Positions 34,359-45,108 are shown, numbered from the stretch's first letter. The stretch: 64,000 nt of DNA from Candidatus Mycobacterium wuenschmannii (GCF_030252325.1 NZ_CP126981.1:5038434-5102433), one strand, 5' to 3'. Program-made: numbers and translations. The notes: generated from the letters alone by a model not told the origin.

Positions 34359-35315
34359 ATGAGTTCTCTGCGAACGGCCCGCGCGCAGCAGTCCCTGCCC
34401 GTGGCTTTGCCGCCTAGTCGCACCGTGCCCGTGCGATCCGCGGACGGAACCCGGTTGCACACCGAAGTTTTCGGTCCCGAGGACGGTTATCCGATCGTGC
34501 TCGCGCACGGCATCACCTGCGCAATTCGCGTGTGGGCCTACCAAATTGCCGATCTGGCCCAGGATTACCGCGTGATCGCGTTCGACCACCGCGGACATGG
34601 CCGTAGCGAACGGCCGCGCCGGGGTGGATACAGCCTCAATCACCTGGCCGCCGACATCGACGCGGTTCTCGACGCCACGGTGAAGCCGGGAGAGCGCGCC
34701 GTCGTCGCCGGGCATTCGATGGGCGGCATGGCGGTCGCCGCCTGGTCCGACCACTACCGCCACCGAGTGCAGGCACGCGCAGATGCCGTCGCGCTGATCA
34801 ACACCACGACCGGTGACCTCCTGCGCGAGGTGCGACTGCTGTCGGTGCCCCCGCCGCTGGCGGCGGCGCGGATCTTCGGTGGGCGCACATTGATCAACGC
34901 GTTCGGTTCGTTCACGGTCCCGCCAGGGGTCGGGCGGCTCAGCCGTGAAATGGTGGCGATGCTCGCGGTCGGCGCGGACGCGGACCGCGCCGTGGGCTCG
35001 TTGATCTACGAATTGTTCAGTGCCACTTCGCCTGCGGGCCGTGGCGGTTGCGGCAAGGCGCTCGCCAGCGCGATGGGACGACGGCACATCGATCTCAGCG
35101 GTCTGACCGTGCCGACCCTGGTGATCGGCAGCCAGCGGGACCGCCTGACGCCGATGGTTCAATCGCGCCGGATCGCCGCTGCGGCACCGAATTTAGCCGG
35201 CCTGGTGGAATTGCCGGGCGGTCACTGCTCGATGCTGGAGCGGCCGATGGAGGTCAACCGCGAACTGCGCGCACTGGCCGCATCGACCGCCGGTAGCAGG
35301 CGCATCAGCTCATAG
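34359..35315 (+). CDS. Alpha/beta hydrolase
   Basis: 318 residues from the ATG at 34359 (AGGGGAG before it); the longer frame from 34083 is not supported. Features: LAHGITCAIRVW (oxyanion region), FDHRGHGRS, nucleophile elbow GHSMGG (Ser), Asp in IGSQRDRLTP and His in LPGGHCSM. It could be an esterase or a non-haem haloperoxidase-like hydrolase. In M. tuberculosis the neighbour of aofH is annotated Hpx, also an alpha/beta hydrolase, which this gene may represent. It ends convergent to aofH with nine bases between. Confidence 0.85.
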   Translation: MSSLRTARAQQSLPVALPPSRTVPVRSADGTRLHTEVFGPEDGYPIVLAHGITCAIRVWAYQIADLAQDYRVIAFDHRGHGRSERPRRGGYSLNHLAADIDAVLDATVKPGERAVVAGHSMGGMAVAAWSDHYRHRVQARADAVALINTTTGDLLREVRLLSVPPPLAAARIFGGRTLINAFGSFTVPPGVGRLSREMVAMLAVGADADRAVGSLIYELFSATSPAGRGGCGKALASAMGRRHIDLSGLTVPTLVIGSQRDRLTPMVQSRRIAAAAPNLAGLVELPGGHCSMLERPMEVNRELRALAASTAGSRRISS

Positions 35316-35324
35316 GCGTCGCGC

Positions 35325-36671
35325 TTACAAGCGCGAGGCGACCTCGTCGGCGGCACGCTGCCCGGAACGCACCGCGCCGTCGAGGAAGCCGGTCCACTCG
35401 TCGGCGGTTTCGGTGCCGGCCCAGTGGATCGGTCCGATCGGGCGTCGCAACAAGGGCCCGAACCGGGTCCACGCGCCGGGCGGCACCGCTGCGGTCGGAC
35501 CGCCGGGCGCGAATTCCTCTGCCCCCCAACGATGATCGACGTAGTCGATCGGCGCGCGCGCCTGCTCGCCGAACAACGCCGCGAAGCAATCCAGGGCACG
35601 TTCCCGTCGCTGCTCCGCTGGCTGCGTGTCGAACTCGCGAGAGTCGACGAATCCCAACAGGATTCCCGGCCCACCGGGGTCCGGGCTGACGTCAAACGTG
35701 ATGAACACCGGACCGGTGTCGGACAGCGATTCGCCGGAGTAGCCCTGTTCGCGCCAGAAGGGGGTGGCATAGGCGACGTAGGCCTTGCTCAGCCGGCCCT
35801 GCGGCCACCGGGCGGGCAACTGCCCGTGCTCGGCGGACAGCGCGGGGCTGAACTCGATGACACTCCAGTGCTCGGGCGGCACGGCGACGATGACGAATTT
35901 CGCATCTGCTCGGCCCTTTTCGCTGGTGACAGTCACACCGCCGTCGCGGTACTCGATGCGCTGGACGGGTGATTGCAGCACCACACGGTCGCCGAGTTCG
36001 GCCGCTGCGGTGTCGGCGATGTGCTGGGTGCCGGCCGCGAACCGGTCCTGCTGGGCGCCGTTCTCGACGTCCAGCATCCGGTCCAGCCCACCGGCCGCGC
36101 GGGCGTAGCGGGCGGCGTGCAACATCGACACGTCGTCGGGTTCGCAGCCCCACGTCACCCGCGCCATGATGGCCAGCAGATTACGGGTCGTGCTGCCGGC
36201 GCGCACCGATCGCAACCACTGGCCCAGCGACATGCTGTCCAGCCGGGCGGCGTGCCGTGCGGTCCACGGCTCGGTGAGCGGGACGGTCTTGGCGATGCGC
36301 TCGAATTGCCAACGGACACGGCCGAGGTCGAGCAGACCGCCCAGCGACAGCCGCGGGATGGTGCCGCGGTAGGACCGCACCGCGCCGCGCCACCGGATGA
36401 GGTTGGCTCCCTCGTCGTAGGTCGGGATGGTCGTGATGCCCAGATCCGCGGCGAGCTTGAGCACCGCGTCCTGCGTCGGGCCGACGAACGTGCCGCCCAT
36501 GTCCACCGGGACGCCGGCGACCTGACCGGTGTAGGAGCGTCCGCCGACGCGGTCACGGCCCTCGAGAACGAGCACGTCGTGACCGCGTTGGGCCAGTTCA
36601 CGGGCGGCGGTGAGGCCGGCGAAACCGGCGCCCACGACGACGACGTCTGCAGTCCAGGTGGCATCAGGCAT
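35325..36671 (-). CDS. aofH: Flavin-containing monoamine oxidase (AofH)
   Basis: 448 residues, the length of M. tuberculosis AofH (Rv3170). FAD dinucleotide-binding motif [44 protein letters not shown], and the C-terminal flavin segment [30 protein letters not shown]. It oxidatively deaminates amines, releasing aldehyde, ammonia and peroxide. The Cys that anchors FAD in eukaryotic MAO (SGGCYT region) is not seen: the matching stretch reads PPGAWTRFG. Synteny with Rv3168/Rv3169-like genes nearby supports orthology. Confidence 0.9.
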   Translation of the reverse strand: MPDATWTADVVVVGAGFAGLTAARELAQRGHDVLVLEGRDRVGGRSYTGQVAGVPVDMGGTFVGPTQDAVLKLAADLGITTIPTYDEGANLIRWRGAVRSYRGTIPRLSLGGLLDLGRVRWQFERIAKTVPLTEPWTARHAARLDSMSLGQWLRSVRAGSTTRNLLAIMARVTWGCEPDDVSMLHAARYARAAGGLDRMLDVENGAQQDRFAAGTQHIADTAAAELGDRVVLQSPVQRIEYRDGGVTVTSEKGRADAKFVIVAVPPEHWSVIEFSPALSAEHGQLPARWPQGRLSKAYVAYATPFWREQGYSGESLSDTGPVFITFDVSPDPGGPGILLGFVDSREFDTQPAEQRRERALDCFAALFGEQARAPIDYVDHRWGAEEFAPGGPTAAVPPGAWTRFGPLLRRPIGPIHWAGTETADEWTGFLDGAVRSGQRAADEVASRL

Positions 36672-36732
36672 GCCCTTAAGTCAACCCCATCGCCGCTGCG
36701 TAATGTCAGGGTTCTCCAGCCTCACTCCTCCT

Positions 36733-36751
36733 CGGGCGGTCGAACCGCCCG
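36733..36751. promoter_or_regulatory. Inverted repeat in divergent aofH-LLM control region
   Basis: CGGGCGGT-CGA-ACCGCCCG, perfect 8-bp arms around a 3-base centre, ends 21 bases before the GTG of the plus-strand LLM gene. It lies in the 100-bp divergent region with aofH. It could be an operator for either gene; a hairpin role is less likely at a promoter. Confidence 0.4.
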
Positions 36752-36771
36752 CATCGTCGTAAGGCGGCCCG

Positions 36772-37770
36772 GTGAAAGTCTTCACAGCTTTGTATGGCCT
36801 GACCGACGCAGCCGAGCGCGCGCGGGAGCTTCGCGATGCCGGCGCCGGCGGCGTGGCCACCTTCGAAGGCCCGCACGACGTGTTCGCACCGCTGACGCTG
36901 GCGGCGACCGTCCCCGATCTCGAGCTGATGACCAATGTCGCGATCGCGTTCCCGCGCAACCCGATTCATCTGGCCCACCAGGCCTACGACCATCAGTTGC
37001 TGAGCTCGGGCCGGTTTGTTCTCGGTCTGGGGACCCAGGTCCGCGCGCAGATCGAGAAGCGGTTCGGCGCCGACTTCGACAAGCCGGTGGCCCGGATGAC
37101 CGAGTTGATCGCCGCGTTGCGAGCCATCTTCGCGGCCTGGCACTCCGGTGAGCGCCTGGATTTTCGCGGCGACTACTACCGGCACACGCTGATGACGCCG
37201 ACCTTCAACCCCGGCCCCAATCCCTACGGCCCGCCACCGATCTACGTCGGCGCCCTGGGGCCGCGGCTGACCCGCGCAGTCGCAGAGCACGCCGACGGCC
37301 TGCTGGTGATGCCGTTCGGCTCCAAGCGATTCCTGCACGAGCACACCATGCCGATCGTGCGCGAGGGTCTGCAGGCCGCCGGACGCGGCACCGGCGACCT
37401 CACCGTGCTGCCCGAAATCATCGTCTCTGCAGGCGAATCCGACGCCGAACTCGAGGCGGCCCACGCACGGACCCGGGCGCTGCTGGCGTTCTACGGCTCG
37501 ACGCCCGCCTATCGTCCGGTGCTGGCCGCGCACGGCTGGGAGGATCTGCAACCCGAACTGAATGCACTGTCCAAACAGGGCCGCTGGGCGGACATGGGCG
37601 GTCTGATCACCGACGAAGTCCTGCACACCATCGCCGCCTGCGGCACACCCACCGATGTGGCCCGGCACATCAGGGACCGTGTCGACGGCGTTGCCGACAC
37701 CGTGTGCCTGTATCAGGCGGCGCCGATCGGCCTGCAGACGCTGGCCGCGATCATCGACGAATTGCGTTAG
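36772..37770 (+). CDS. LLM-class F420-dependent oxidoreductase
   Basis: 332 residues. Luciferase-like fold: ATFEGPHDVFAPLTLAA, LELMTNVAIAFPRNPIHLAHQAYD, LGLGTQVRAQIEKRFGADFDKP and PPIYVGALGPRLTRAVAEHADG. The pattern resembles a mycobacterial F420-dependent subfamily (MSMEG_2256-like, from memory). The GTG start follows AAGG. Its end overlaps the convergent Rv3169-like gene by four bases. Substrate unknown. Confidence 0.82.
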   Translation: MKVFTALYGLTDAAERARELRDAGAGGVATFEGPHDVFAPLTLAATVPDLELMTNVAIAFPRNPIHLAHQAYDHQLLSSGRFVLGLGTQVRAQIEKRFGADFDKPVARMTELIAALRAIFAAWHSGERLDFRGDYYRHTLMTPTFNPGPNPYGPPPIYVGALGPRLTRAVAEHADGLLVMPFGSKRFLHEHTMPIVREGLQAAGRGTGDLTVLPEIIVSAGESDAELEAAHARTRALLAFYGSTPAYRPVLAAHGWEDLQPELNALSKQGRWADMGGLITDEVLHTIAACGTPTDVARHIRDRVDGVADTVCLYQAAPIGLQTLAAIIDELR

Positions 37771-38891
37771 GGCGCAACCGTTAACCAGTCTGCGAAGCCG
37801 GACGGGTCGTGGCGCCCCAGCGCGCCGTGCTCGTAGAGGCCCCAGCCCTCGACCGGCTCCGCGTCACCGTCGCGGCACACCGCGCGCCCGACGTGATCGA
37901 TCACCCCGAAGCCCGACCGCCCGATGATCGCCGGGTCGTTCATGTCGTAGGTCAGCCGCTCGGTGAACTTCTCGCCCTTCCACACGCCGTGCAGCCAGTC
38001 CGAGTCGCCGCCGTATCCGCCACCGACGTGAATCGGCACCGGCAGCTTGGATTCGACGTCGAAGTGCACCGGCGTGCCGTCGGGCCGGGTGGCGTCGATC
38101 GTCGCGCCGGTGGGGATGCGGGTGCCCGAGCGGTAGTGGATCTTGACGCGCGGCCAGCCCAACTGCTCGACGCGGCCGTCGCGCCAGATCCGGGTGCAGT
38201 CGTTGAGCGAGCGGAACCCGTCCGGCGCCTCCTGGATGATCAGCACGATCGCGAAGTCCTGGAAGGCGATCGGCACGTACAGCCACCACATGCCCTCGAA
38301 CGGCGGGTCGGCGGGCCGGCCGGCGGGCTCGGCCTCACCGATCGGCCGGATGCCCCAGGACCGGTCGCGGCTGCCGATCCACGTCTTCGGGTCGACCGGA
38401 ATCTCCTTGCCGTCTACCACGATCCGGCCGCTCCAACTGCCGAGCTGGGCAAAGCGCTGGGCGTCCAGCGTCACCCGGGTGCCGGAACGCATCAGGTGCG
38501 GCTGCTCCTGGACGACGTCGAACAGGCCCTCCCAGGTGAGATCGGCTGCGATTCCTTCGGTTTCGTCGAGGGTGATGCGCAGCTTGTGCAGCGGGTCGAT
38601 GACCTCGACGCGGTAGCCGTTGACGTGCTGGTTCAGCCGGTCCTGGTCGATGGCGTCGGAGAGGTGCACCGCGGTCTGGGTGTCGCCGCGCCGGATGAGC
38701 AGGAAGGCGTCCTTCACCCCGAGGTTGGGGTAGTAGCCGATGCCGCTGATGACGAAGATGTCGCCCGTGCGGTCGTGGGCGTTGAAGTAGGAACGGTCGT
38801 AGAAGTTGCGGTCCGAGGAACCCGGCCACGCGATGGGCTGGGGAACCTGGTGTACCGGGAACTCGTCGAGCGGGCCCAGTGCATGCGGCAT
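37767..38891 (-). CDS. Rv3169-like conserved protein
   Basis: 374 residues, the length of M. tuberculosis Rv3169 as I remember it. Its position next to an Rv3168-like phosphotransferase and an Rv3167c-like TetR matches. It is beta-rich and soluble, with many Trp and Tyr residues (DRNFYDRSYFNAHDRTGDIFVISGIG is too long a motif to be chance, and SRDRSWGIRPIG and GMWWLYVPIAF follow) resembling the lipocalin-like AttH/tocopherol cyclase fold. The reaction is unknown. It starts exactly after the stop of the upstream gene, so the two form an operon. Confidence 0.8.
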   Translation of the reverse strand: MPHALGPLDEFPVHQVPQPIAWPGSSDRNFYDRSYFNAHDRTGDIFVISGIGYYPNLGVKDAFLLIRRGDTQTAVHLSDAIDQDRLNQHVNGYRVEVIDPLHKLRITLDETEGIAADLTWEGLFDVVQEQPHLMRSGTRVTLDAQRFAQLGSWSGRIVVDGKEIPVDPKTWIGSRDRSWGIRPIGEAEPAGRPADPPFEGMWWLYVPIAFQDFAIVLIIQEAPDGFRSLNDCTRIWRDGRVEQLGWPRVKIHYRSGTRIPTGATIDATRPDGTPVHFDVESKLPVPIHVGGGYGGDSDWLHGVWKGEKFTERLTYDMNDPAIIGRSGFGVIDHVGRAVCRDGDAEPVEGWGLYEHGALGRHDPSGFADWLTVAP

Positions 38892-40071
<1,180 letters not shown>

Positions 40072-40072
40072 T

Positions 40073-40687
40073 ATGAAAGCAGACCCATCCTCGGTTGACA
40101 AGGCTTCGGGCGCCGGGCGGCCCCGGGACCCGCGTATCGACGCTGCCATATTGGCCGCGACGGCGGATCTGCTTGTGCACATCGGGTATTCGAATTTGAC
40201 GCTTGCCGCCGTTGCCGAACGGGCGGGGACGACGAAGACCGCGCTGTACCGACGCTGGTCGAGCAAGGCCGAGCTGGTGCACGAGGCGGCTTTCCCGACA
40301 GCGCCGACGGCACTGGTCGGACCGACCCGCGGAATGGCGGCCGACCTGCGGGCGATGATCGCGGCCGCGCGCGACGTGTTCACCACCCCGGTGGTGCGTG
40401 CCGCGCTGCCCGGCCTGGTCGCCGACATGAGCGCCGATGCCGAGTTGAATGCCCGAGTGATGTCGCGGTTCGAGGGTCTCTTCGCCGCGGTGCGGGTGCG
40501 ACTCGGTGAGGCGGTACACCGCGGCGAGGTGCATCCGGACGTCGACCCGGACCGGCTGATCGAATTGATCGGCGGATCGACGTTGCTGCGCATGCTGCTC
40601 AGCCCCGATCAACCGCTCGACGAGGCGTGGGTCGACCAGACCACCGCGATCCTCGTGCACGGCGTGACAGTAGGGTCGGGCCGATGA
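40073..40687 (+). CDS. TetR-family regulator (Rv3167c-like)
   Basis: 204 residues from the ATG at 40073; the GTG at 40061 lies inside the candidate operator and is less likely. The DNA-binding domain is at residues about 25-65 (RIDAAILAATADLLVHIG, TLAAVAERAGTTKTALYRRW). The C-terminal domain is of the TetR_C_16-like type (PVVRAALPGLVADM, DRLIELIGGSTLLRML). Divergent from the Rv3168/Rv3169-like operon, which it probably represses, and coupled by ATGA to a frameshifted SDR gene downstream. Confidence 0.88.
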   Translation: MKADPSSVDKASGAGRPRDPRIDAAILAATADLLVHIGYSNLTLAAVAERAGTTKTALYRRWSSKAELVHEAAFPTAPTALVGPTRGMAADLRAMIAAARDVFTTPVVRAALPGLVADMSADAELNARVMSRFEGLFAAVRVRLGEAVHRGEVHPDVDPDRLIELIGGSTLLRMLLSPDQPLDEAWVDQTTAILVHGVTVGSGR

Positions 40688-41554
40688 CCGGACGACTGGA
40701 CGGGCGCGCCGCGATCGTCACCGGCGCCAGCCGCGGGCTGGGTCGCGAGATCGCCTTGGCGCTGGCCGCCGAGGGGGCTTCCGTCGCGGTGGTCGGGCGC
40801 ACCGAAAAGGTATGGGACGAAAGGCTTTCCCGGCACGATCGGAGAGACCGTCGCCGAGATCGAGGCGGCCGGCGGGCGTGCGTTGCCGATCCGGGCCGAC
40901 CTGCTCGACCGCGACGACATTGCCCGCTTGGTCGGCGAGGCCCGAGATGCGTTGGGCCCGATCACCATTCTGGTCAACAACGCGGCGTTCACCGCCCCCG
41001 GCCGGCCGCCGAAGCCGGGTGACGAGGCGCGGCCCAAGACGGCTCGGGCGGCCGTGGGCGGCGCGAGAGCAGACTTCCCGCCGGTACTCGGTACGCCGCT
41101 CGGCGCGTACCGGCGGCATTTCGAGATCGCGGTGTTCGGCGCCTATGAGCTGATCCAGTTGGTCTGCCCGGACATGATGGCGGCGGGCGTCGGCTCGATC
41201 GTCAACATCAGCTCGGTCGCGTCGCGGCTGCCGGGCGACGGGCCGTATCCCGACCGCAGCGCGGGCGTGCTGCCCGGCTACGGGGGGTCCAAGGCCGCAC
41301 TCGAGCATCTGACGTCGTGTGCCGCCTACGACCTGGCGCCGCACAACATCGCGGTCAACGCCCTGTCGCCGTCGAAAGCGATTATGACGCCTGGCCTTTC
41401 GTACTACGCCCGCGACTTCGACGAGGTGTCGACCGCCGCGGAGTTCGCTCGCGCGGCGGCCGAGCTGGTGTCGCTGAGCCCGTCGGTGGTGACCGGTCGG
41501 ACGATCGGGCACCTGCAGGTGCTGGACGGCAGCTTCCGCGCTTTCGGCACCTAG
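40684..41554 (+). pseudogene. Short-chain dehydrogenase with a frameshift
   Basis: The N-terminal part (TGRLDGRAAIVTGASRGLG..., VVGRTEKVWDERL) is in one frame, and the rest (PGTIGETVAEIEAAGGRAL, LVNNAAF, IVNISSVASRL, catalytic YGGSK, HLQVLDGSFRAFGT) continues in the next frame. One extra T in the run TTT at 40826-40828 explains the shift: without it the text reads DERLPGTIGET without a break. Both halves are well conserved, so the change is recent or a sequencing error. If intact it would be about 289 residues. It overlaps the TetR stop (ATGA) and ends before a hairpin. Confidence 0.8.
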
Positions 41555-41567
41555 GCCGCCGCCGCCA

Positions 41568-41630
41568 TCGCGAGACAGCAGCCACGGTCGTGGTTTGAGT
41601 CGAATCGCAACCCTGGCTGCTGTCTCGCGA
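41568..41630. terminator. Long hairpin between convergent SDR and MocR genes
   Basis: A perfect 17-bp inverted repeat: TCGCGAGACAGCAGCCA (41568-41584) and its complement (41614-41630), with a 29-base loop. It lies between the ends of two convergent genes (41554 and 41639), so it probably stops transcription from both sides. No U-tract. Confidence 0.65.
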
Positions 41631-41638
41631 CGAGATGA

Positions 41639-42955
41639 CTACACGCTGGCCCGGCCCACACCGAGCACCGCCTCGGCCAGAGCATCGGCCAGGGCGTCGA
41701 TCTCGTCGGCGCCGAGCGCGGAGATGGTGACCCGCATGCCCGGGGGACTGCCGATCCGGAAGCGTGAGCCGGGCGCGGCAGCCCACCCGGCGCTCAATAG
41801 CCTTGTGATCGAGACTGTTTCGTCGGCAACCGGAATCCAGACGTTGAGCCCGGACCGGCCGTGCGATTGCACACCTCGGTCGGCCAGGGCGGCGCGCAGC
41901 GCTTCTCGGGTTCGGGTGTAGGTGACCTCGGCGCCGTGCACCAACCGGCCGGCGGCCTTGTCGGTCCACAAGCTGACCGCGAGGTCTTGCAGCAGGTGGC
42001 TGATCCATCCCGGGCCTAGCCGCAGCCGCCCCTGCACACGTTGCACCGTGCGTTCGTCACCGGTCAACAAAGCCAGTCGGAGATCGGGGCCGTACGCCTT
42101 TGCCGCCGAACGCACGAAGGCCCAGTGTTGCGTGGTGCCCGCCAGCGGGTGCAGCGGTGCGCCCGCGATGCCGGCGCAGTGGTCGTCCTCGATGAGCAAC
42201 ACGTCCCGGTGCTCGGCTAGCAACAGCCGCAACTCGTCGGCGCGCGCACCCGATATCGCTGCGCCCGTGGGGTTTTGGGCCCGAGATGTCAGCACCATCG
42301 CACCTGCGCCGCGGCGTAGTGCCTGAGTCACATCGGCCGTGAGTGGCCCGTCGTCGTCCACTCGCACCGGCTCCGCCGAAACATCAAGCGCGGCAAGCAG
42401 ATCCAGCAGGTTGGCCCAGCCGGGGTCCTCGACGGCGACCCGGTCCCCGGGTCGCAGGTGAGCGGCCAGAACACGCTCGATGCCGTCGAGGGCCCCCGCC
42501 GTCACCGCGATGTGCTCCGCCGGCACACCGTCGGCTGCCAGCGACGACGTCGCGAAGTCGGTGAGCTCGGCCGAGACCGCCGGATCTCCGTACAACACAG
42601 GGGATCTGCGAGCCGGACCGGGCCGGGCCACCGGCAGCAGCGCGGGATCGGGATTACCGGTAGACAGGTCGCGCGCACCCGGCGGAACGGCGATGCCGCG
42701 CAGCGATCGGGGGGTCGTCGCCGGCCGGCTGCGCACCCGGGTACCGCGGCGCCCCGCGGTCTCGACTGCGCCGCGTTGCCGCAACAGGCGATAGGCGGCG
42801 GCGACGGTGTTGGCATTGACCCCGAGTCGACCAGCCAGCTCACGAATCGGCGGCAGCTCGGCACCGGGCGTCAGGGCGCCGGACGAGATCGCCGCCTCGA
42901 CGTCGGACGCAATTGACTCGGCACCCGTCCCTCTGATCAGATATTGTCCTGGCAC
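41639..42955 (-). CDS. MocR-type GntR regulator with aminotransferase domain
   Basis: 438 residues. Residues 1-75 are a GntR winged helix (AISSGALTPGAELPPIRELAGRLGVN, NTVAAAYRLLRQRG). The rest is a type I aminotransferase-like domain with the PLP lysine in SAAKAYGPDLR and the usual Asp in IEDDHCAG. MocR proteins use PLP or a substrate aldimine as signal and often control a divergent gene. Here the divergent gene is a pyridoxamine-phosphate-oxidase-like protein, which fits control of vitamin B6 or flavin enzyme expression. GTG start. Confidence 0.88.
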   Translation of the reverse strand: MPGQYLIRGTGAESIASDVEAAISSGALTPGAELPPIRELAGRLGVNANTVAAAYRLLRQRGAVETAGRRGTRVRSRPATTPRSLRGIAVPPGARDLSTGNPDPALLPVARPGPARRSPVLYGDPAVSAELTDFATSSLAADGVPAEHIAVTAGALDGIERVLAAHLRPGDRVAVEDPGWANLLDLLAALDVSAEPVRVDDDGPLTADVTQALRRGAGAMVLTSRAQNPTGAAISGARADELRLLLAEHRDVLLIEDDHCAGIAGAPLHPLAGTTQHWAFVRSAAKAYGPDLRLALLTGDERTVQRVQGRLRLGPGWISHLLQDLAVSLWTDKAAGRLVHGAEVTYTRTREALRAALADRGVQSHGRSGLNVWIPVADETVSITRLLSAGWAAAPGSRFRIGSPPGMRVTISALGADEIDALADALAEAVLGVGRASV

Positions 42956-42993
42956 ATAAATAAGTATGTACTAGTGCAAAACAGGAGGCAACC

Positions 42994-43665
42994 GTGACGG
43001 CGGATCAGGCGTACGCGCCCACAGCGCGGACCGTGCCCACCCGATATCGCGAGCGCGCCCGCTACGACCGCGCCACCGTGCACGGCATCCTCGACGAGGC
43101 GCTGATCTGCCACGTCGGCGTCGCCGGCGCCGAGGGGCCGGTGGTGTTGCCCACCATCCACGCTCGCGTGGGCGAAACGCTCTACCTGCACGGATCTACC
43201 GGCAGCGCCCCCATGCTCGCGGCCGCGGGCGCTCCCGGCGGTCTGGCGGTCTGCGTCACCGCCACGCTGGTGGACGGGCTGGTGATGGCTCGGTCGTGGA
43301 TGCACCACTCCATGGAATTCCGGTCGGTCGTGGCCGTCGGCAACGCGCGACTGGTCACCGACGGCGACGAGAAACAGCGGGCGCTCGCGGCGGTGGTCGA
43401 CCATGTCGCCGCCGGTAGGGCGGCCGACAGCAGGCCGCCGAGCGCCCGTGAACTCGCGGCCACCGCCGTGATCGCGCTCGACCTCCGGGAAGTCTCGGCG
43501 AAGGTGCGCGTCGGCGGGCCGGTCGACGACGACGACGACCTCGCGCTGCCGCACTGGGCCGGGGTTCTGCCGCTCACGCTGCAACCGGGCACACCGATCC
43601 CCGCCGACGGCCTCGATCCGGCGATCGAACTGCCGGCGTACCTGACGCACTATCGTCGAGGCTGA
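42994..43665 (+). CDS. Pyridoxamine 5'-phosphate oxidase-like FMN-binding protein
   Basis: 223 residues. Split beta-barrel: ILDEALICHVGVAG, GPVVLPTIHARVGETLYLHG, then VDGLVMARSWMHHSMEFRSVVAVG, the pattern of the flavin-nucleotide-binding pyridoxamine-oxidase-related family (Nim/5-nitroimidazole reductase type). Likely binds FMN or F420. AGGAGG five bases before the GTG gives a very strong ribosome site. It faces the MocR gene across 38 bases and is coupled to the next gene by TGATG. Confidence 0.85.
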   Translation: MTADQAYAPTARTVPTRYRERARYDRATVHGILDEALICHVGVAGAEGPVVLPTIHARVGETLYLHGSTGSAPMLAAAGAPGGLAVCVTATLVDGLVMARSWMHHSMEFRSVVAVGNARLVTDGDEKQRALAAVVDHVAAGRAADSRPPSARELAATAVIALDLREVSAKVRVGGPVDDDDDLALPHWAGVLPLTLQPGTPIPADGLDPAIELPAYLTHYRRG

Positions 43666-44117
43666 TGACGGACGACGCACCGCGAGTGATCAGCGCGAGC
43701 CGGGAAATAGCGGCCGGCGCCGACGGCATTTTCGAGCTCATCGCCGACCCTGCCCAGCAGCCCCGGTGGGACGGTAACGACAACCTCGCGAACACCGAAG
43801 CCGGACAACGGGTTCGGGCCGTTGACGATATGTTCACCATGACCCTGACCAATGGCCGCGTGCGCGAGAATCGAGTTGTCGAGTTCGACGAGGGCCGTCG
43901 CATCGCCTGGAATCCGTCCGAGGTAGGCCAACCGCCGCCCGGCCACCTCTGGCGCTGGGAACTCGAGCCGCTGGACGACGGGCGCACCCGGGTCACCCAC
44001 ACCTACGACTGGACTCGGCTGACCGACGCGAAGCGCCTGCCGCACGCCCGCGCGATGACGCCCGACCACCTACGGGCCTCGCTGGACCGGCTCGCGGAGC
44101 TGGCCGAGAGGTCCTAA
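43665..44117 (+). CDS. SRPBCC (START-like) family protein
   Basis: 150 residues. Polyketide-cyclase/START-like fold: SREIAAGADGIFELIADPAQQPRWDG at the start, FDEGRRIAWNPS in the middle, and WRWELEPLDDGRTRVTHTYDWT. Such proteins bind small hydrophobic ligands. Its ATG overlaps the stop of the FMN-binding gene by one base, so they are co-translated. Ligand unknown. Confidence 0.8.
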   Translation: MTDDAPRVISASREIAAGADGIFELIADPAQQPRWDGNDNLANTEAGQRVRAVDDMFTMTLTNGRVRENRVVEFDEGRRIAWNPSEVGQPPPGHLWRWELEPLDDGRTRVTHTYDWTRLTDAKRLPHARAMTPDHLRASLDRLAELAERS

Positions 44118-44157
44118 AACCTGGCCGTCCGGCTCGACTCCGTGCCACGATGGGAAC

Positions 44158-45108
44158 TTGTCGAGCTTGCCGATCGTGGACAAGGCGACGGCCCGGGTGG
44201 TCGCCGTGATCGTGCTGCTGATCGCCACCGCCGCGGCGCTGCGCGGGTATCTCCCCGGAGTCCAGCACGCTGACCGGCCGCCCCCGCAGGGCAACGCGTC
44301 GCTGGCCTACGTGGCAGTGCTGCTCGGTGTGTCGCTCGTCATCGTGGGGGTGTCGGTGATCGCCCGGCTGCGCGATCCGCGCCGGGTGGCCGGCAGTGCG
44401 AGCCCGCTGCCGACGCGACTTTCCAAGGGTGGTGGCCGGCCGGCCTGGCGGGTGCTGCTGATCGCGGCCGGGGTGCTGCTGGTCTGGCTGGTCCTGCTGT
44501 GGGTGCTGTCGCGCTACATCGGCCCGCAGCAGATGGACCAGCCGCCGTCCGTGCCGAGACATCCGACGCCACCGCCATCGGCCAACGTCCCGCAGCCGCC
44601 GGGTCGACAGGATGCCGAACCCGATCGCGGTGTGCTGCGGTACCTGATCGGCGGCACGGCGGCGCTGTTGGCGATGATCGTGATCGGCGCGGTGCTGTCC
44701 CGTAGGCGACGAGTCGGCACGCCCGCGGGCGTCGCGGTGTCACCCGCCGGCCAGCCGATGCCTGTCGCCGCGGCGGCGGCGACCTCACTGGTGCGGGCGG
44801 CGGAAAGCGGCCTGGCTGAGGTCGAGGATCCCAATCACGAACCGCGACAAGCGATCATCGCGTGCTATGCGGCAATGGAGCGTGAGCTTCGGCGCTTCCC
44901 CGGTGCCATCCCACAGGACTTCGACACTCCGACGGAGGTGCTGGCGCGCGCAGTCGAACACCGTGCGTTGCATGTCGACAGCGCGACGGAGTTGGTGAAC
45001 CTGTTCGAGGAGGCCCGGTTCAGTCCGCACGTGATGACGGAGACGCACCGGGGCCGCGCCGTCGACGTCTTGCAGCTAGTACTCGCAGACATCCGGAGCT
45101 CGGTGTGA
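44158..45108 (+). CDS. DUF4129 membrane protein (Rv3166c-like)
   Basis: 316 residues from a TTG start with GGGA before it (a GTG at 44176 is possible). Four membrane helices (about 12-30, 48-68, 98-117, 159-180), a Pro-rich loop between the third and fourth, and a C-terminal cytoplasmic DUF4129-type domain (QAIIACYAAMERELRRFPG, TPTEVLARAVEH, VNLFEEARFSPH). DUF4129 proteins accompany MoxR-DUF58 operons. First gene of the five-gene block ending at 48264; the next gene overlaps by GTGA. Confidence 0.82.
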   Translation: MSSLPIVDKATARVVAVIVLLIATAAALRGYLPGVQHADRPPPQGNASLAYVAVLLGVSLVIVGVSVIARLRDPRRVAGSASPLPTRLSKGGGRPAWRVLLIAAGVLLVWLVLLWVLSRYIGPQQMDQPPSVPRHPTPPPSANVPQPPGRQDAEPDRGVLRYLIGGTAALLAMIVIGAVLSRRRRVGTPAGVAVSPAGQPMPVAAAAATSLVRAAESGLAEVEDPNHEPRQAIIACYAAMERELRRFPGAIPQDFDTPTEVLARAVEHRALHVDSATELVNLFEEARFSPHVMTETHRGRAVDVLQLVLADIRSSV

